A stretch of DNA of 64,000 nt, taken from Prolixibacteraceae bacterium (GTDB lineage Bacteria > Bacteroidota > Bacteroidia > Bacteroidales > Prolixibacteraceae). The notes beneath the pieces are model-generated. The model made no database searches, was not told where the DNA came from, and saw only the letters and a program-made list of their open reading frames with translations. Shown here piece by piece: positions 53,361-62,364 of the stretch (the first letter of the stretch is position 1; every line of letters begins with the position of its first letter). The DNA lies in the NCBI GenBank assembly GCA_023229575.1, contig JALNYZ010000003.1, positions 248,001-312,000 of the forward strand, read 5' to 3'. The position numbers and the translations under genes were made by a program.

Positions 53361-53651
53361 ATGATGGTATTGATAACTTACGATGTGGAGACGATAACTC
53401 CTTCAGGTCGTAAAAGATTATGGCAAATTGCCAAACAATGTGTTAACTTTGGTCAGCGGGTACAAAATTCGGTATTCGAAAGTTTAATTGATCCAGCCAC
53501 ATTCACTGAGTTGCGGTTTAAACTTGAATCCATGATTGATCCGGAGGCCGACAGCTTAAGGTATTATTTTTTGGGCAGCAATTTCAAAAACCGGATAGAA
53601 CATGTTGGGCATAAGGAAAGCTATGACCCGGAAGGAACCCTAATCATTTAG
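53361..53651 (+). CDS. cas2: Cas2 (type I-C like)
   Basis: A 96-residue ferredoxin-like protein, full length, with MVLITYDVETITPSGRKRLWQIAKQCVNFGQRVQNSVFE (Asp near position 8 on the first strand). It bridges Cas1 dimers in adaptation. It appears intact, 15 bases after the cas1 remnant. Confidence 0.93.
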   Translation: MMVLITYDVETITPSGRKRLWQIAKQCVNFGQRVQNSVFESLIDPATFTELRFKLESMIDPEADSLRYYFLGSNFKNRIEHVGHKESYDPEGTLII

Positions 53652-53820
53652 TTCCGCGTACCATAAGCTCTCATGAGAATGCAGGGAGATCGGCGGATAT
53701 TGAAAATAAATGACTTGCGGTATTTTAACTGAATATTTATGAATCATTTTGAATGGTATTTGATGAATCGCGGTTTAGGCTTTGTATCTATCTAAAAAAC
53801 AATACTTCAGATACTATACG
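53652..53820 (+). promoter_or_regulatory. Presumed CRISPR leader
   Basis: An AT-rich 169-base stretch between cas2 and the single repeat, where type I-C leaders usually lie. It has no gene. The boundary with the repeat is marked by ATACG directly before GTCGCGCC. Confidence 0.5.
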
Positions 53821-53853
53821 GTCGCGCCTCGCAGGGGGCGCGTGGATTGAAAC
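53821..53853 (+). CRISPR. Single type I-C-like CRISPR repeat
   Basis: One 33-base repeat beginning GTCGCGCCTCGC and ending GCGTGGATTGAAAC, the hallmark of type I-C repeats; the arms GTCGCGCC.../...GGGCGCG can pair. No second repeat follows in the next 500 bases, so no spacer is stored. An array has collapsed, or was never expanded. Confidence 0.85.
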
Positions 53854-54129
53854 AAACTTAACTCCACTGTGGGTTATATCGCCTTGTCCCGCAAAAGTGG
53901 GCAGGGAGACAAAACTAAAGTTGTGGGGTATCTAAACAAGTGCATACAAAGATTTCACATAAAGAAAAATGCCTTTTCAGACAGCCTCCATCGCGATTTT
54001 CAAATTTAATTCGTGTAATTTGTGTAATTCGTGGTAAAGAGAAATTCAGCCCAAATGCCCACTTTATCCTTTATCCTTTTTACTTTATCCTTTTTACTTT
54101 ATCCTTTATCCTTTATCCTTTATCCTTCT
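53854..54129. repeat. Post-repeat region with TTTATCC tandem tract
   Basis: No gene or spacer is seen. From 54005 a TAATTCGTGTAATTTGTG run occurs, a common Bacteroidota-type filler, and 54063-54126 is a tandem of TTTATCC units with variants (TTTTTACTTTATCC). It ends at the stop codon of the reverse-strand gene. Confidence 0.6.
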
Positions 54130-54945
54130 TTAGTACTGCATCTGGTCCCTTCCCCGCTGCCCGCCACCATACCCGTTCGAGTTGTTGTACGGATTGTTGG
54201 GATCATTTGGGTCGAGCTCCTCATCCTTGTCTGAATCAGAACGGGGTGGTCTGGCCGATTTGAGCGCTTTTGGCAATTTTTTCGTTTTGATAAGCGGGAT
54301 CCGGTAGGCAACAGTTACCGAAAAATCGAAGGGGACCTCTGAGGCTGTGTATCCTAATCCCGGAATAACATATGGGGTAACATGGTCGTCTTTGGTGGAG
54401 GACAGGAGGAATTTAGCCCTGACAGACCAGCCAAAAAAGATATTCGGCAGCAACTCCCCTTTCAAACCAAAGACCAGTTCGCCCCAATGGGCTCCCAGGT
54501 TTTTTTTTGGGAATGCGGATTGCAGCGTACCCCAATAATTGGTGTAGTGCGCAGCAGGGGTTTCGTGGGAAAAACTGCTAAAGCCATATCTGAAGCCAAC
54601 GAATACCAGATCATTGTCCGACAAAGACTCGAATTTGTTGATGTTCACATCGACCCCGATGCGGCCATAGGCCCCTTTGTTGGTATAGTGAAAGGCATCT
54701 TTCAGGTCATTGACGTTTTGGTACCCGAACTCCACGGTAGGGAAAAAATTGCCTTTGTAGGGATAATCTGCCTGTATCTCAAAGGCGCTTTTTGTTGCAT
54801 TTTGGATGGTCGGCATCAGAAAACGGGACAAATCGATCCCAATGCGGGGCCCTTCGTACCTCCACACCTCTTTCTTGACCTGTCCGAAGCCGGTAACCGG
54901 ACTAAGGAGTAGCAAGATGAAGATAGACCGTAATATTTTGTCCAT
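54130..54945 (-). CDS. DUF6048 family outer-membrane-like protein
   Basis: A 271-residue exported protein; the ATG at 54945 (MDKILRSIFILLLLSPVTGFGQ) gives the signal peptide. The body is barrel-like with amphipathic strands (RIGIDLSRFLMP, FFPTVEFGYQNV, YGRIGVDVNI, LVFVGFRYGF, PYVIPGLGYT, FDFSVTVAYRIPL), and ends in an acidic, Asn/Gly-rich low-complexity tail (DKDEELDPNDPNNPYNNSNG). Its 5' end overlaps the DUF6452 gene by 44 bases, supporting one operon. Confidence 0.78.
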   Translation of the reverse strand: MDKILRSIFILLLLSPVTGFGQVKKEVWRYEGPRIGIDLSRFLMPTIQNATKSAFEIQADYPYKGNFFPTVEFGYQNVNDLKDAFHYTNKGAYGRIGVDVNINKFESLSDNDLVFVGFRYGFSSFSHETPAAHYTNYWGTLQSAFPKKNLGAHWGELVFGLKGELLPNIFFGWSVRAKFLLSSTKDDHVTPYVIPGLGYTASEVPFDFSVTVAYRIPLIKTKKLPKALKSARPPRSDSDKDEELDPNDPNNPYNNSNGYGGGQRGRDQMQY

Positions 54946-55393
54946 TTGTGGCATATTTTTCTGCAGATTTAGGATTCACAACCGGATCCAAAACCTTTAT
55001 TGAATCGATGAGTGAACTGTGCCTCAAGGCAATAAGTTCGTAATTTGGCGCAAATCCGCAACTTTGTGAGATCAATTGAAAATTCATGGAATGTTTTACC
55101 CAGAATGAGCTGGACCTTCCGTTGGCGAAGACAACAAACCCTGTTGTATCGGTGCTGACAGACAGCGGTAATGCAATCTTCACAGCCGTTGCGGAAACCC
55201 TGTTGAATACCAGGGTGTCGCCCTTGGCAAACCTGTTGTAACCCCTCACCATTATGGAGTCGACATTGATCTTGCCATCGGCGGTAAAGTTAGTGACCAA
55301 AAGGGTTTCAGACGATTCATAGCAGTGGGAACCATTGTTGCAGGAGCTAATGAACATGATCACCAACAGAAGAATAATGAGCCGCGATTGCAT
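54902..55393 (-). CDS. DUF6452 family lipoprotein
   Basis: A 163-residue lipoprotein: signal ending IMFISSCNNGSHC, then VTNFTADGKINVDSIMVRGYNRF and LPLSVSTDTTGFVVF, ending with DPVVNPKSAEKYATNGQNITVYLHLATP. It is encoded just before the DUF6048 protein, the usual pairing in Bacteroidales as I recall. Function unknown. Confidence 0.78.
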   Translation of the reverse strand: MQSRLIILLLVIMFISSCNNGSHCYESSETLLVTNFTADGKINVDSIMVRGYNRFAKGDTLVFNRVSATAVKIALPLSVSTDTTGFVVFANGRSSSFWVKHSMNFQLISQSCGFAPNYELIALRHSSLIDSIKVLDPVVNPKSAEKYATNGQNITVYLHLATP

Positions 55394-55474
55394 CTATAGA
55401 AAAGGTAAGTGTTGTATCTTGCGGCAAATATAATCAAAATGGGCGGATGGGATTTATACCCTAAAAATATTTGA

Positions 55475-55482
55475 TAGTTTTG
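55475..55482 (+). promoter_or_regulatory. -7 promoter box of membrane phosphoesterase gene
   Basis: TAGTTTTG (TAnnTTTG), 21 bases before the ATG at 55503. Confidence 0.6.
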
Positions 55483-55502
55483 CCTTTCTAATAAAATTTG
55501 TA

Positions 55503-56651
55503 ATGAGAACACTTTCTTTTTTCATATTTTTCAGCATTGTTTTGGTCGTTTACTCCTCGCTCAATTACTTCGTCTATAGCCGTGGGTTGATGGTATTCTC
55601 ATGCTCTCCGGCCTACAAAAAGTGGTATACACTGGTTTTCTGGACCCTGGTCTCCTCTTTCCTGGTGGGGATGTTCTGGGAACGTGCAGCTTCGTCAGTC
55701 GTCAGTGAATGGATTTACAGGGTTGGGGCCTTCTGGCTGGCTTTCATGTTCTATTTTCTGGTAGCCCTGTTGGTAATCGACGTGGTTCGCCTGACCAACT
55801 ATTTCTTCCATTTTTTACCTGATTTTTCACCTGCCGGGAAGTTGTATTTGGGATATACCGTCATCGGGATCGTTTCACTGGTGGTGCTTGGAGGTTACAT
55901 CAACGCATTAACTACCAGGATTAAGGAGATTCCTTTGACAATCCACAAAGCCGTAACCGGGAATCCTGAACTCAAAATACTGATGGCATCCGACCTCCAC
56001 CTGGGGGCGCTGATCGGCGAAAGGCAGGAGATGAAGCTGGTTCGCATTATCAACGAACAAAAGCCCGACCTTGTGCTGCTCTGCGGCGATCTGGTCGATG
56101 GCGATATCGGTCCGGCGCTCCGGAAAAACTTAGGGAAGCACATTCAGGAGATCCGAACGCCCCTGGGGGTCTATGCCATTCCGGGAAACCACGAATACAT
56201 AGGCGGCATCCGTAATACCTTGCCCTACCTGCAAAGCATCAACATCAAGGTGCTGCGCGACGAGGTGGTCACCCTTCCCAACGGGATCCAGCTGGTCGGC
56301 AGGGACGACAGGGACAGCCGCCGCATGGGGGAGACCAGCCAACCACATGAATTGAAAGGGCTTACAAAGGGGTTGGACCATACGAAGCCTATCATCGTGA
56401 TGAACCATCAGCCATTTCATTTGGATGAGGCGGTCGAAGTGGGGGCAGACCTTCACCTGTCCGGCCATACCCATCACGGACAAATGTGGCCCTTTAATTA
56501 CGTCACTGCGGCCATCTTCGAATTAAGTTGGGGATTGAAGCAAAAGGGAAATACAACCTTCTATGTCTCATCCGGTTTTGGTTCGTGGGGCCCGCCCGTC
56601 AGGATCGGCAATTCCCCGGAGGTAGTGGTTTTTAAGGTCCGATTTGATTAA
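55503..56651 (+). CDS. Membrane-anchored metallophosphoesterase
   Basis: A 382-residue protein with four N-terminal spans (about 5-25, 38-58, 72-96, 118-138) and a calcineurin-like phosphoesterase domain: ASDLHLG, LLCGDLVDGD, IPGNHEY, MNHQPFHLDEA and LSGHTHHGQMWPFN. Members of this YkuE-like group act on membrane lipids or nucleotides such as UDP-diacylglucosamine; the target here is unknown. Confidence 0.9.
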   Translation: MRTLSFFIFFSIVLVVYSSLNYFVYSRGLMVFSCSPAYKKWYTLVFWTLVSSFLVGMFWERAASSVVSEWIYRVGAFWLAFMFYFLVALLVIDVVRLTNYFFHFLPDFSPAGKLYLGYTVIGIVSLVVLGGYINALTTRIKEIPLTIHKAVTGNPELKILMASDLHLGALIGERQEMKLVRIINEQKPDLVLLCGDLVDGDIGPALRKNLGKHIQEIRTPLGVYAIPGNHEYIGGIRNTLPYLQSINIKVLRDEVVTLPNGIQLVGRDDRDSRRMGETSQPHELKGLTKGLDHTKPIIVMNHQPFHLDEAVEVGADLHLSGHTHHGQMWPFNYVTAAIFELSWGLKQKGNTTFYVSSGFGSWGPPVRIGNSPEVVVFKVRFD

Positions 56652-56736
56652 TTCCTGAATATTGAAATATAGAGAATATTTAAAAATTAATTAACATTAT
56701 TTAACACAGGAACATAATTTTTCTTTTAATTTTACG

Positions 56737-56744
56737 TAAATTTG
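56737..56744 (+). promoter_or_regulatory. -7 promoter box of first duplicated lipoprotein
   Basis: TAAATTTG (TAnnTTTG) preceded by an AT-rich stretch. It leaves a leader of about 90 bases to the ATG at 56843. Confidence 0.55.
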
Positions 56745-56842
56745 TTTAACGGTTCTATTTATTGCTTTTTTTTATTTCTGCTTGATAAAGAAGGCAAATT
56801 GTCCTGAAGTATTTACTCTCTAAACACCTTAAAATTTATAGC

Positions 56843-58126
56843 ATGAAAAAATCTAATCTGAAACTATTTCTCGCATTTTTAGTGGTAGCAATTGCGGGGA
56901 TCATCGTCTACAGCTGCCGTAAAAGCGAAGGCCCGCCGGATCCGAATGCGAACATAACTGTTGAACGTAAGTTGGTTATCAGTGCATTGAATTCATTTGC
57001 AAGAGACTCCATCGGACAGTTCAGTGTTGCGATTACATCCCCGAGTGGTACTGGCAACCAGGTTGCAACAGGTAATACTTATGTTGTGAAGGATCCAGTT
57101 GCCGGGGACTATACTATAATTGTATCAAAGACCGGTTACAACACGGCTTCTCCTGAAGTTATTACGGTTACCTTGCCCTCCGACCCCAAAGTCAGTATGA
57201 CGATTAATGTAACTTCTTTGCTGGTAAAGCTGGCAACACCTGTCGCTGTTACCGGGACAACCGGAGCTGTCATAGCGGTAAAAACCAATTCGGAAGTGCC
57301 AACCAGTGCTCCCGTTGCCAATGCCACAGTTGCGCCGGGAACAGTTTTTACTCTTGCTGATGGCACCAAACCGGCTACGGTTAACATGACGGTCACCAAT
57401 ATTCCGACCGAAGCAAGTACTGCGCCTGTTTCGAATACGGGGGGAGGTCAACAGGCGACCATAACCAGCAACCCGGAGTTGGTCAACAGTTCTGTTCCGC
57501 TGCAACAATTGGACTTGCAACCTTCCGGTTTGGTTCTTAGCGTTCCAATGATGATTGATATGTACATAGGAGATGACTATCCATCCGATATGACATTGGC
57601 TGAGAAAATTGCAACCCAGGACGGTCTCACCCTTAACTATGTAAGGAGTGACGGTACCGTCGAGGTGGTTAGTCCTGACCATTTTTCTGCTGACAGGAAT
57701 ACAGTCTATTACAAAATATCCCACTTTTCAAGATGGACCAGACTGAATAAATATGCAAGGGTGGCAAAGGCAAACCCATTTATCACTTATGAAACACAAA
57801 GTAAAACATCAGATTGTGGCGGTTTCATTTCTGGAAGTTTTATATTTTCCAGGACCTATTTGTCAAGTACACGGATTGGCTGGTGGTTGGGTCTCAGATC
57901 TAATTTGCATCTTTATTATGGTTTTATTTATCCTATAGGTATTATTCGGTCGCCTACAGGTTATTATGTTCAAGGAGATGCGACTGTCGCAATTGAAAAC
58001 TGGGTAGTTAGCGTTACTACTCCTGGCTTTGGCAGAACTTACAGTGTACAAATTCCAACCAATATTACTTTTAAGCAAGCATTTATTCCTTGCCACAACC
58101 AGGGAGGACACAACCAAGGCGGTTGA
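56843..58126 (+). CDS. Lipoprotein with PEGA/Ig-like domains, paralogue 1
   Basis: A 427-residue lipoprotein (MKKSNLKLFLAFLVVAIAGIIVYSCRK). Residues about 35-120 form a carboxypeptidase-regulatory/PEGA-like unit (GDYTIIVSKTGYNTASPEVITVTLP), then a Thr/Val-rich region and a ZU5/GAIN-like section (MIDMYIGDDYPSDMTLAEKI, FSADRNTVYYKISHFSRWT). The C-terminal ~115 residues are unique up to IPCHNQGGHNQGG. A paralogue at 59402-60682 is nearly identical over the first three quarters. Function unknown; a YjbH-like gene follows. Confidence 0.82.
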   Translation: MKKSNLKLFLAFLVVAIAGIIVYSCRKSEGPPDPNANITVERKLVISALNSFARDSIGQFSVAITSPSGTGNQVATGNTYVVKDPVAGDYTIIVSKTGYNTASPEVITVTLPSDPKVSMTINVTSLLVKLATPVAVTGTTGAVIAVKTNSEVPTSAPVANATVAPGTVFTLADGTKPATVNMTVTNIPTEASTAPVSNTGGGQQATITSNPELVNSSVPLQQLDLQPSGLVLSVPMMIDMYIGDDYPSDMTLAEKIATQDGLTLNYVRSDGTVEVVSPDHFSADRNTVYYKISHFSRWTRLNKYARVAKANPFITYETQSKTSDCGGFISGSFIFSRTYLSSTRIGWWLGLRSNLHLYYGFIYPIGIIRSPTGYYVQGDATVAIENWVVSVTTPGFGRTYSVQIPTNITFKQAFIPCHNQGGHNQGG

Positions 58127-58177
58127 TAGAACAATGATCGGCAAGAGTTAATTTGCATTACCGAATTCCTAAATAAA

Positions 58178-58220
58178 GAAACACCCATATTCCAAATAGT
58201 TTATTGGATTTGGGTGTTTC
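58178..58220 (+). terminator. Terminator after lipoprotein paralogue 1
   Basis: Stem GAAACACCCA / TGGGTGTTTC (10 bp), an inner ATTCCAAAT/ATTGGAT stem and a following run of T. The same hairpin occurs after the second paralogue at 60744-60786, showing that the duplication included it. Confidence 0.75.
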
Positions 58221-58328
58221 CTTTTTTGAAGAAATACGTATCATTTGTAGCTTTTTATTGTAAATGGCTTTTGAATGGGGCTGCTTGCGAACATTATTTT
58301 TGTGCAGACAATTAATAGAATTACCCTT

Positions 58329-59030
58329 ATGCATAAATTCCAGAAATTCATTGTATTAAGTTGCATTGTAGTATCTGTGATTGTCTTTCCTGACAACTGC
58401 AAGTCCCAATCTCTGTCGGGAGTAACCGGGCTAATTACCATCCCCACCGCACGAATGCAGAAGGATGGCACCCTGAGTTTTGGTATCTCCTATTTTGATC
58501 GGAAGCACCAGGTCTATTTTGATGGGACGAAGGATGTTGGCCATGCCTACATTAACCTAACCATATTACCATTCCTGGAGTTGGTTTTTCGGGCCAACAG
58601 GCCATTGAACTACCAGACGGTTCATGAATATACGGTCGACCGCACTCCGATGGTGAGGGTTAGGTTATTCAATGAAACGAAGTACTTCCCTTCTATCGTG
58701 GTGGGGATTCATGATTTTGCTTCGACCTCAAGCTGGGGTACTGTTTATTTTAATGCGACTTATTTTGTAATGTCCAAAAAAGTACAAGATTTTGATTTTC
58801 ACATGGGTTATGCCCCCAGGATCATGAAAGCCCAGGCTTATCAGCTGGATGGCCTGTTTGGAGGATTAGCCTATACGCCGCACAAGGCCGTCAGTATATT
58901 TGCCGAATATGATTCCAAGACCGTTAATTCGGGCGTTGAGTTCCACTTTCTGAAACACTTTGGGATCAGCCTGGCCACCATCAATTTCGACTCCTACGCC
59001 GCCGGGATGAACTACAAGGTGTTTTTGTAG
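58329..59030 (+). CDS. YjbH-like outer-membrane protein (N-terminal half)
   Basis: A 233-residue exported protein. The ATG at 58329 (MHKFQKFIVLSCIVVSVIVF) gives a signal peptide. The body starts LSGVTGLITIPTARMQKDGTLSFGISYFDR, which matches the beginning of YjbH/GfcD barrel proteins, then carries amphipathic strands. YjbH in gamma-proteobacteria is a single ~700-residue outer-membrane protein of exopolysaccharide systems; this one covers only its first third. The matching C-terminal half may be the protein at 60815-62107. Confidence 0.72.
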   Translation: MHKFQKFIVLSCIVVSVIVFPDNCKSQSLSGVTGLITIPTARMQKDGTLSFGISYFDRKHQVYFDGTKDVGHAYINLTILPFLELVFRANRPLNYQTVHEYTVDRTPMVRVRLFNETKYFPSIVVGIHDFASTSSWGTVYFNATYFVMSKKVQDFDFHMGYAPRIMKAQAYQLDGLFGGLAYTPHKAVSIFAEYDSKTVNSGVEFHFLKHFGISLATINFDSYAAGMNYKVFL

Positions 59031-59401
59031 AAAACAGCCTAAGTCAAAATAATCTCATACAAAGTATTCTCATCATTTTGACCTGCCCCTACTCCTTCAC
59101 TGGAGGGAAGAGAGTCGCAAATGCTGATCTGAACACCCATCTGGAATCTTCCTCTCAGAGAGATTTATAAGGTCAAATTTTCATAAGAATGACAAATTAA
59201 TTCTTTCCTATAACTTAGTTCCAAACCTTCAATTGGGAATTTGAAAAATGTTAAATTTTTTAAATTGAAATCATAACATTTTTTTTATTTTTGCGTAAAT
59301 TAGTTGAGACTTCAGACTTTGTATGGTATTTGAACCAATTGATTAATATAATGTAATTATCCGATCGTATAAATTCTTAAATCAAATTAAAATTTTATTG
59401 C
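59031..59401. other. Intergenic region upstream of lipoprotein paralogue 2
   Basis: 371 bases, AT-rich, without a gene. TATTTTTG at 59286-59293 fits TAnnTTTG and lies about 110 bases before the ATG, a leader length similar to the first paralogue. Confidence 0.55.
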
Positions 59402-60682
59402 ATGAAAAAATCTAATCTAAAACTCGTTATCGTCTTATTGCTGGTAGCATTTGCGGGTGTTATCGTTAACAGTTGCAGGAAAAGCGAAGGCCCGCCTGAC
59501 CCGAATGCGACCATCACCGTTGAACGTAAGTTGGTGATCAGTGCATTGGGCTCATTTGCAAACGATTCCATCGGACAGTTCAGTGCTACGATTACCTCCC
59601 CCAGTGGAACGGGCAATCAGGTTGCAACGGGCAATACCATCGTTATAAAGAACCCTGTAGCTGGTAATTACACCATCGTGGTTACAAAAACCGGTTACAA
59701 CACCTCCTCGCCGGAAATTGTTAATGTGACCCTGCCCGCAGACGCCAAAGCAAGTATGACAATTAATGTACCTATTTTATTGGTTAAACTGGCCACTCCA
59801 GTTGCTGTCACTGGGGCAACTGGCGCAGTCATTTCCGTGAAAACAAACTCGGAGGTTCCTACCAGCGCCCCTGTTGCCAATGCTACAGTGACGCCGGGTA
59901 CAGTTTTTACCCTGGCAGACGGGACCAAGCCTGCTACGGTTAGTATTACGGTAACCAATGTCCCGTCGGAAGCCAGCACAGCGCCTGTAACGAATACCGG
60001 TGGAGGGAATCAGGTGACGCTGACCAGCAGCACAGAAGTGGTTAACAATTCAATTCCAATGCAACAGCTGGACCTCCAGCCGACTGGTTTGGTCTTGAGC
60101 ACTCCGATGATCATTGATATGTACATAGGAGATGATTATCCATCCAATATGTCCTTGGCCGAAAAAACTGCAAGACAAGCCGGTCTTACGCTAAACTATG
60201 TAAGAACTGACGGTACAGTCGAGGTGGTTAATCCTGATCATTTTTCTGCAGATAGAAATACCGTTTATTATAAGATATCCCACTTCTCCAAATGGACCCA
60301 TTTGAATAAGCTTGCTACAATGACCAGGGCCGGCACATTTTATACCTATGAAACACAAAGTAAATCATCTGATTGCGGCGGCTCTCTTACTGGATTTTTT
60401 CAGATAGTAAAGACTTATTCCAAAAGTACAAGGATTCCATGGCTGATTACTCGTAAAGATAATGCTGATCTTATATATAAAACTAATCCTTTTATCGCAC
60501 CTAATATTTATGCACCAACTGGTTTTTATACGAAATTTGATATGACCTTCAGGATAGAAAATTGGATATTAACTGATTCAACTCCAGGTTATAGCCAAAC
60601 TTATAGCATACAGGTTCCAGTGTATATTTCTTCTACATTACTGGGCTTTATCCCTTGCCACAATCAGGGCGGTCACAACTAA
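59402..60682 (+). CDS. Lipoprotein with PEGA/Ig-like domains, paralogue 2
   Basis: A 426-residue lipoprotein very like the one at 56843: the same signal (MKKSNLKL...VNSCRKSEGPPDPNA), the same PEGA-like unit and MIIDMYIGDDYPSNMSLAEKTA and HFSKWTHLNK regions. Identity drops after YETQSKSSDCGG: the next ~65 residues differ, then IENWxxTDSTPGYSQTYSIQVP and FIPCHNQGGHN return. A variable module between constant anchors is the visible pattern. Confidence 0.82.
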   Translation: MKKSNLKLVIVLLLVAFAGVIVNSCRKSEGPPDPNATITVERKLVISALGSFANDSIGQFSATITSPSGTGNQVATGNTIVIKNPVAGNYTIVVTKTGYNTSSPEIVNVTLPADAKASMTINVPILLVKLATPVAVTGATGAVISVKTNSEVPTSAPVANATVTPGTVFTLADGTKPATVSITVTNVPSEASTAPVTNTGGGNQVTLTSSTEVVNNSIPMQQLDLQPTGLVLSTPMIIDMYIGDDYPSNMSLAEKTARQAGLTLNYVRTDGTVEVVNPDHFSADRNTVYYKISHFSKWTHLNKLATMTRAGTFYTYETQSKSSDCGGSLTGFFQIVKTYSKSTRIPWLITRKDNADLIYKTNPFIAPNIYAPTGFYTKFDMTFRIENWILTDSTPGYSQTYSIQVPVYISSTLLGFIPCHNQGGHN

Positions 60683-60743
60683 GGCGGTTGTAATTAACGA
60701 TTAGCGGTAAGTTTTGAATAGATTCACCGAATTCTGATTTAGA

Positions 60744-60786
60744 GAAACACCCATATTCCAAATGGTTTATTGGATTTGGGTGTTTC
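60744..60786 (+). terminator. Terminator after lipoprotein paralogue 2
   Basis: Stem GAAACACCCA / TGGGTGTTTC with T run, nearly identical to 58178-58220. It may also serve the convergent gene ending at 60815. Confidence 0.75.
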
Positions 60787-60814
60787 CTTTTTATGAAAAG
60801 GAACTCATGTTTTT

Positions 60815-62107
60815 TTACTTCCCTTCAGAAGAGGTGACATGCAACTGCTTGTTGATAAAGTCAGGATTGAGGTTTCTGAAGGTTTCGTTCCAATCGCGGT
60901 TGGTCCTGTAGGTAGTAGCCAGCGGGTCGACTGTCCGCTCCCGAAACTCCCAATTGAAATATCTGGCAAGGTTAACCCTGAATTTAGATGGTTTCAAGGC
61001 CTTTCTCGGGGCAATTGGAACGATGATATTGAATCCGCCAACAGTCCCGGTTTCACCATCAGAATGCAGGGTGGATTTTAAGACAAACAACCCGATTGCC
61101 AATTCGTGAAATTGCCTGGAGATATCTACCCGGACCGCTGTATCATCATATAGAAATTTCCCTGCCGTTACGCGGGTGGTAAAATCATATTTGGGCTCCC
61201 GGTATTCACCAAAGAAGGTGTAATTGAATTTGGTGTCATTTGGGACATAATTGAAATAGCCTTCGCCAAAATACATCAAACTCGTGTATCCCCCAGAAAA
61301 GCCAGTACAAAATCTCCCATTAAAAAAATATTTCCGAACATCGGCCGCTAATCCATATCTCTGGTAGATGATATCTGAACTAATTCTGTTTGGGAAGGCA
61401 AAAATTCCAGCCGAACCATAGATAAACAAATCTTTGGGAAGGCGGACCAATTGGTTGAGCATGGCAGTTTCCAGCCTTACCCTGGATTCGTCTTTTTGTT
61501 GTAATTCATTGTAAACAGGTACATTGACCTGAACAGAAACCACGGACCCTTTCCACAAGGAGGTTTGCAGAATTGGGGAAATGCTGAACTTCAATCTGAA
61601 TGGATTATCATAATTTCCAAGGGTAAGGCCAAAACCCGGGAGAAAAAAGAGATCGATTTTCCCAAATGGCCTGTTTTGGAATTTCAGGCTTTTCCGGATT
61701 GAATTGAGGTCATCGCCGTTTAATTCCGTGTGGGCCAGGTTATTCGCGTGGTAATCACCGGTAGGTAGCTCCTTATTCCTTTTGTAATCCAGAACGGCTG
61801 TTGTTATTACGGCGACAGGAACCTCGTAGTGCATGGGGACTACATGTAATATTGTTGAGTCACTCAGCGAGGAAGAGGCTACTTTGAGAATTCTCGACAA
61901 TCCGTCGATTTCCCACCGGAAGAGCCTGTTTTCATAAAAAAGGTAGACGTCATTCTTATTTTGGTGAATTCCTACACTTTCAAAACCCTCCCTGACAATT
62001 GTCCTGGTGAGTGAATCGAGCGAATTTGACCGTTCCTGGGCTTTGGTTCCTTTAACAATAAGCAGGAGCAAAAGCAAGAGAGGGATAAGGCAGGTTTTGG
62101 TTTGCAT
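60815..62107 (-). CDS. YjbH-like outer-membrane protein (C-terminal half)
   Basis: A 430-residue exported barrel protein (signal MQTKTCLIPLLLLLLLIVKGTKAQ). Strands such as PGFGLTLGNYDNPFRLKFSISPIL and VNVPVYNELQQKDESRVRLETAM, and the ending ARYFNWEFRERTVDPLATTYRTNRDWNETFRNLNPDFI, match the C-terminal part of YjbH-type proteins. It runs convergent to the lipoprotein genes. With the short YjbH-like protein at 58329 it may make up a split version of the family. Confidence 0.72.
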   Translation of the reverse strand: MQTKTCLIPLLLLLLLIVKGTKAQERSNSLDSLTRTIVREGFESVGIHQNKNDVYLFYENRLFRWEIDGLSRILKVASSSLSDSTILHVVPMHYEVPVAVITTAVLDYKRNKELPTGDYHANNLAHTELNGDDLNSIRKSLKFQNRPFGKIDLFFLPGFGLTLGNYDNPFRLKFSISPILQTSLWKGSVVSVQVNVPVYNELQQKDESRVRLETAMLNQLVRLPKDLFIYGSAGIFAFPNRISSDIIYQRYGLAADVRKYFFNGRFCTGFSGGYTSLMYFGEGYFNYVPNDTKFNYTFFGEYREPKYDFTTRVTAGKFLYDDTAVRVDISRQFHELAIGLFVLKSTLHSDGETGTVGGFNIIVPIAPRKALKPSKFRVNLARYFNWEFRERTVDPLATTYRTNRDWNETFRNLNPDFINKQLHVTSSEGK

Positions 62108-62309
62108 ATAATTTTAAATTTTTCCAGAAAGTGATAAAATGTCTTGGGTATACGTACGATAGGGTATCGTTGTTAACAACATTCAGCCGATTGCAACTAC
62201 CATACCAAATTGTCGTTCAAAAAGAATATTACAGAGGATTCTTCCATTGAACCACTAAAATGAAGTCAATGCATTGTAAAGGTAAAAATTTAGCAATCAA
62301 AATTTTGCG

Positions 62310-62317
62310 TATCTTTG
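62310..62317 (+). promoter_or_regulatory. -7 promoter box of lepA
   Basis: TATCTTTG followed by CAG is a perfect TAnnTTTG box, 47 bases before the ATG at 62365. Confidence 0.65.
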
Positions 62318-62364
62318 CAGCCACAAATATTAAGTTGAAGTACAGATTATCAAGTATATAAGGT

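Noticed and set aside
53940..54263. 107-residue forward frame
   Set aside because: It mostly translates TTTATCC tandem repeats and the antisense 3' end of the DUF6048 gene.
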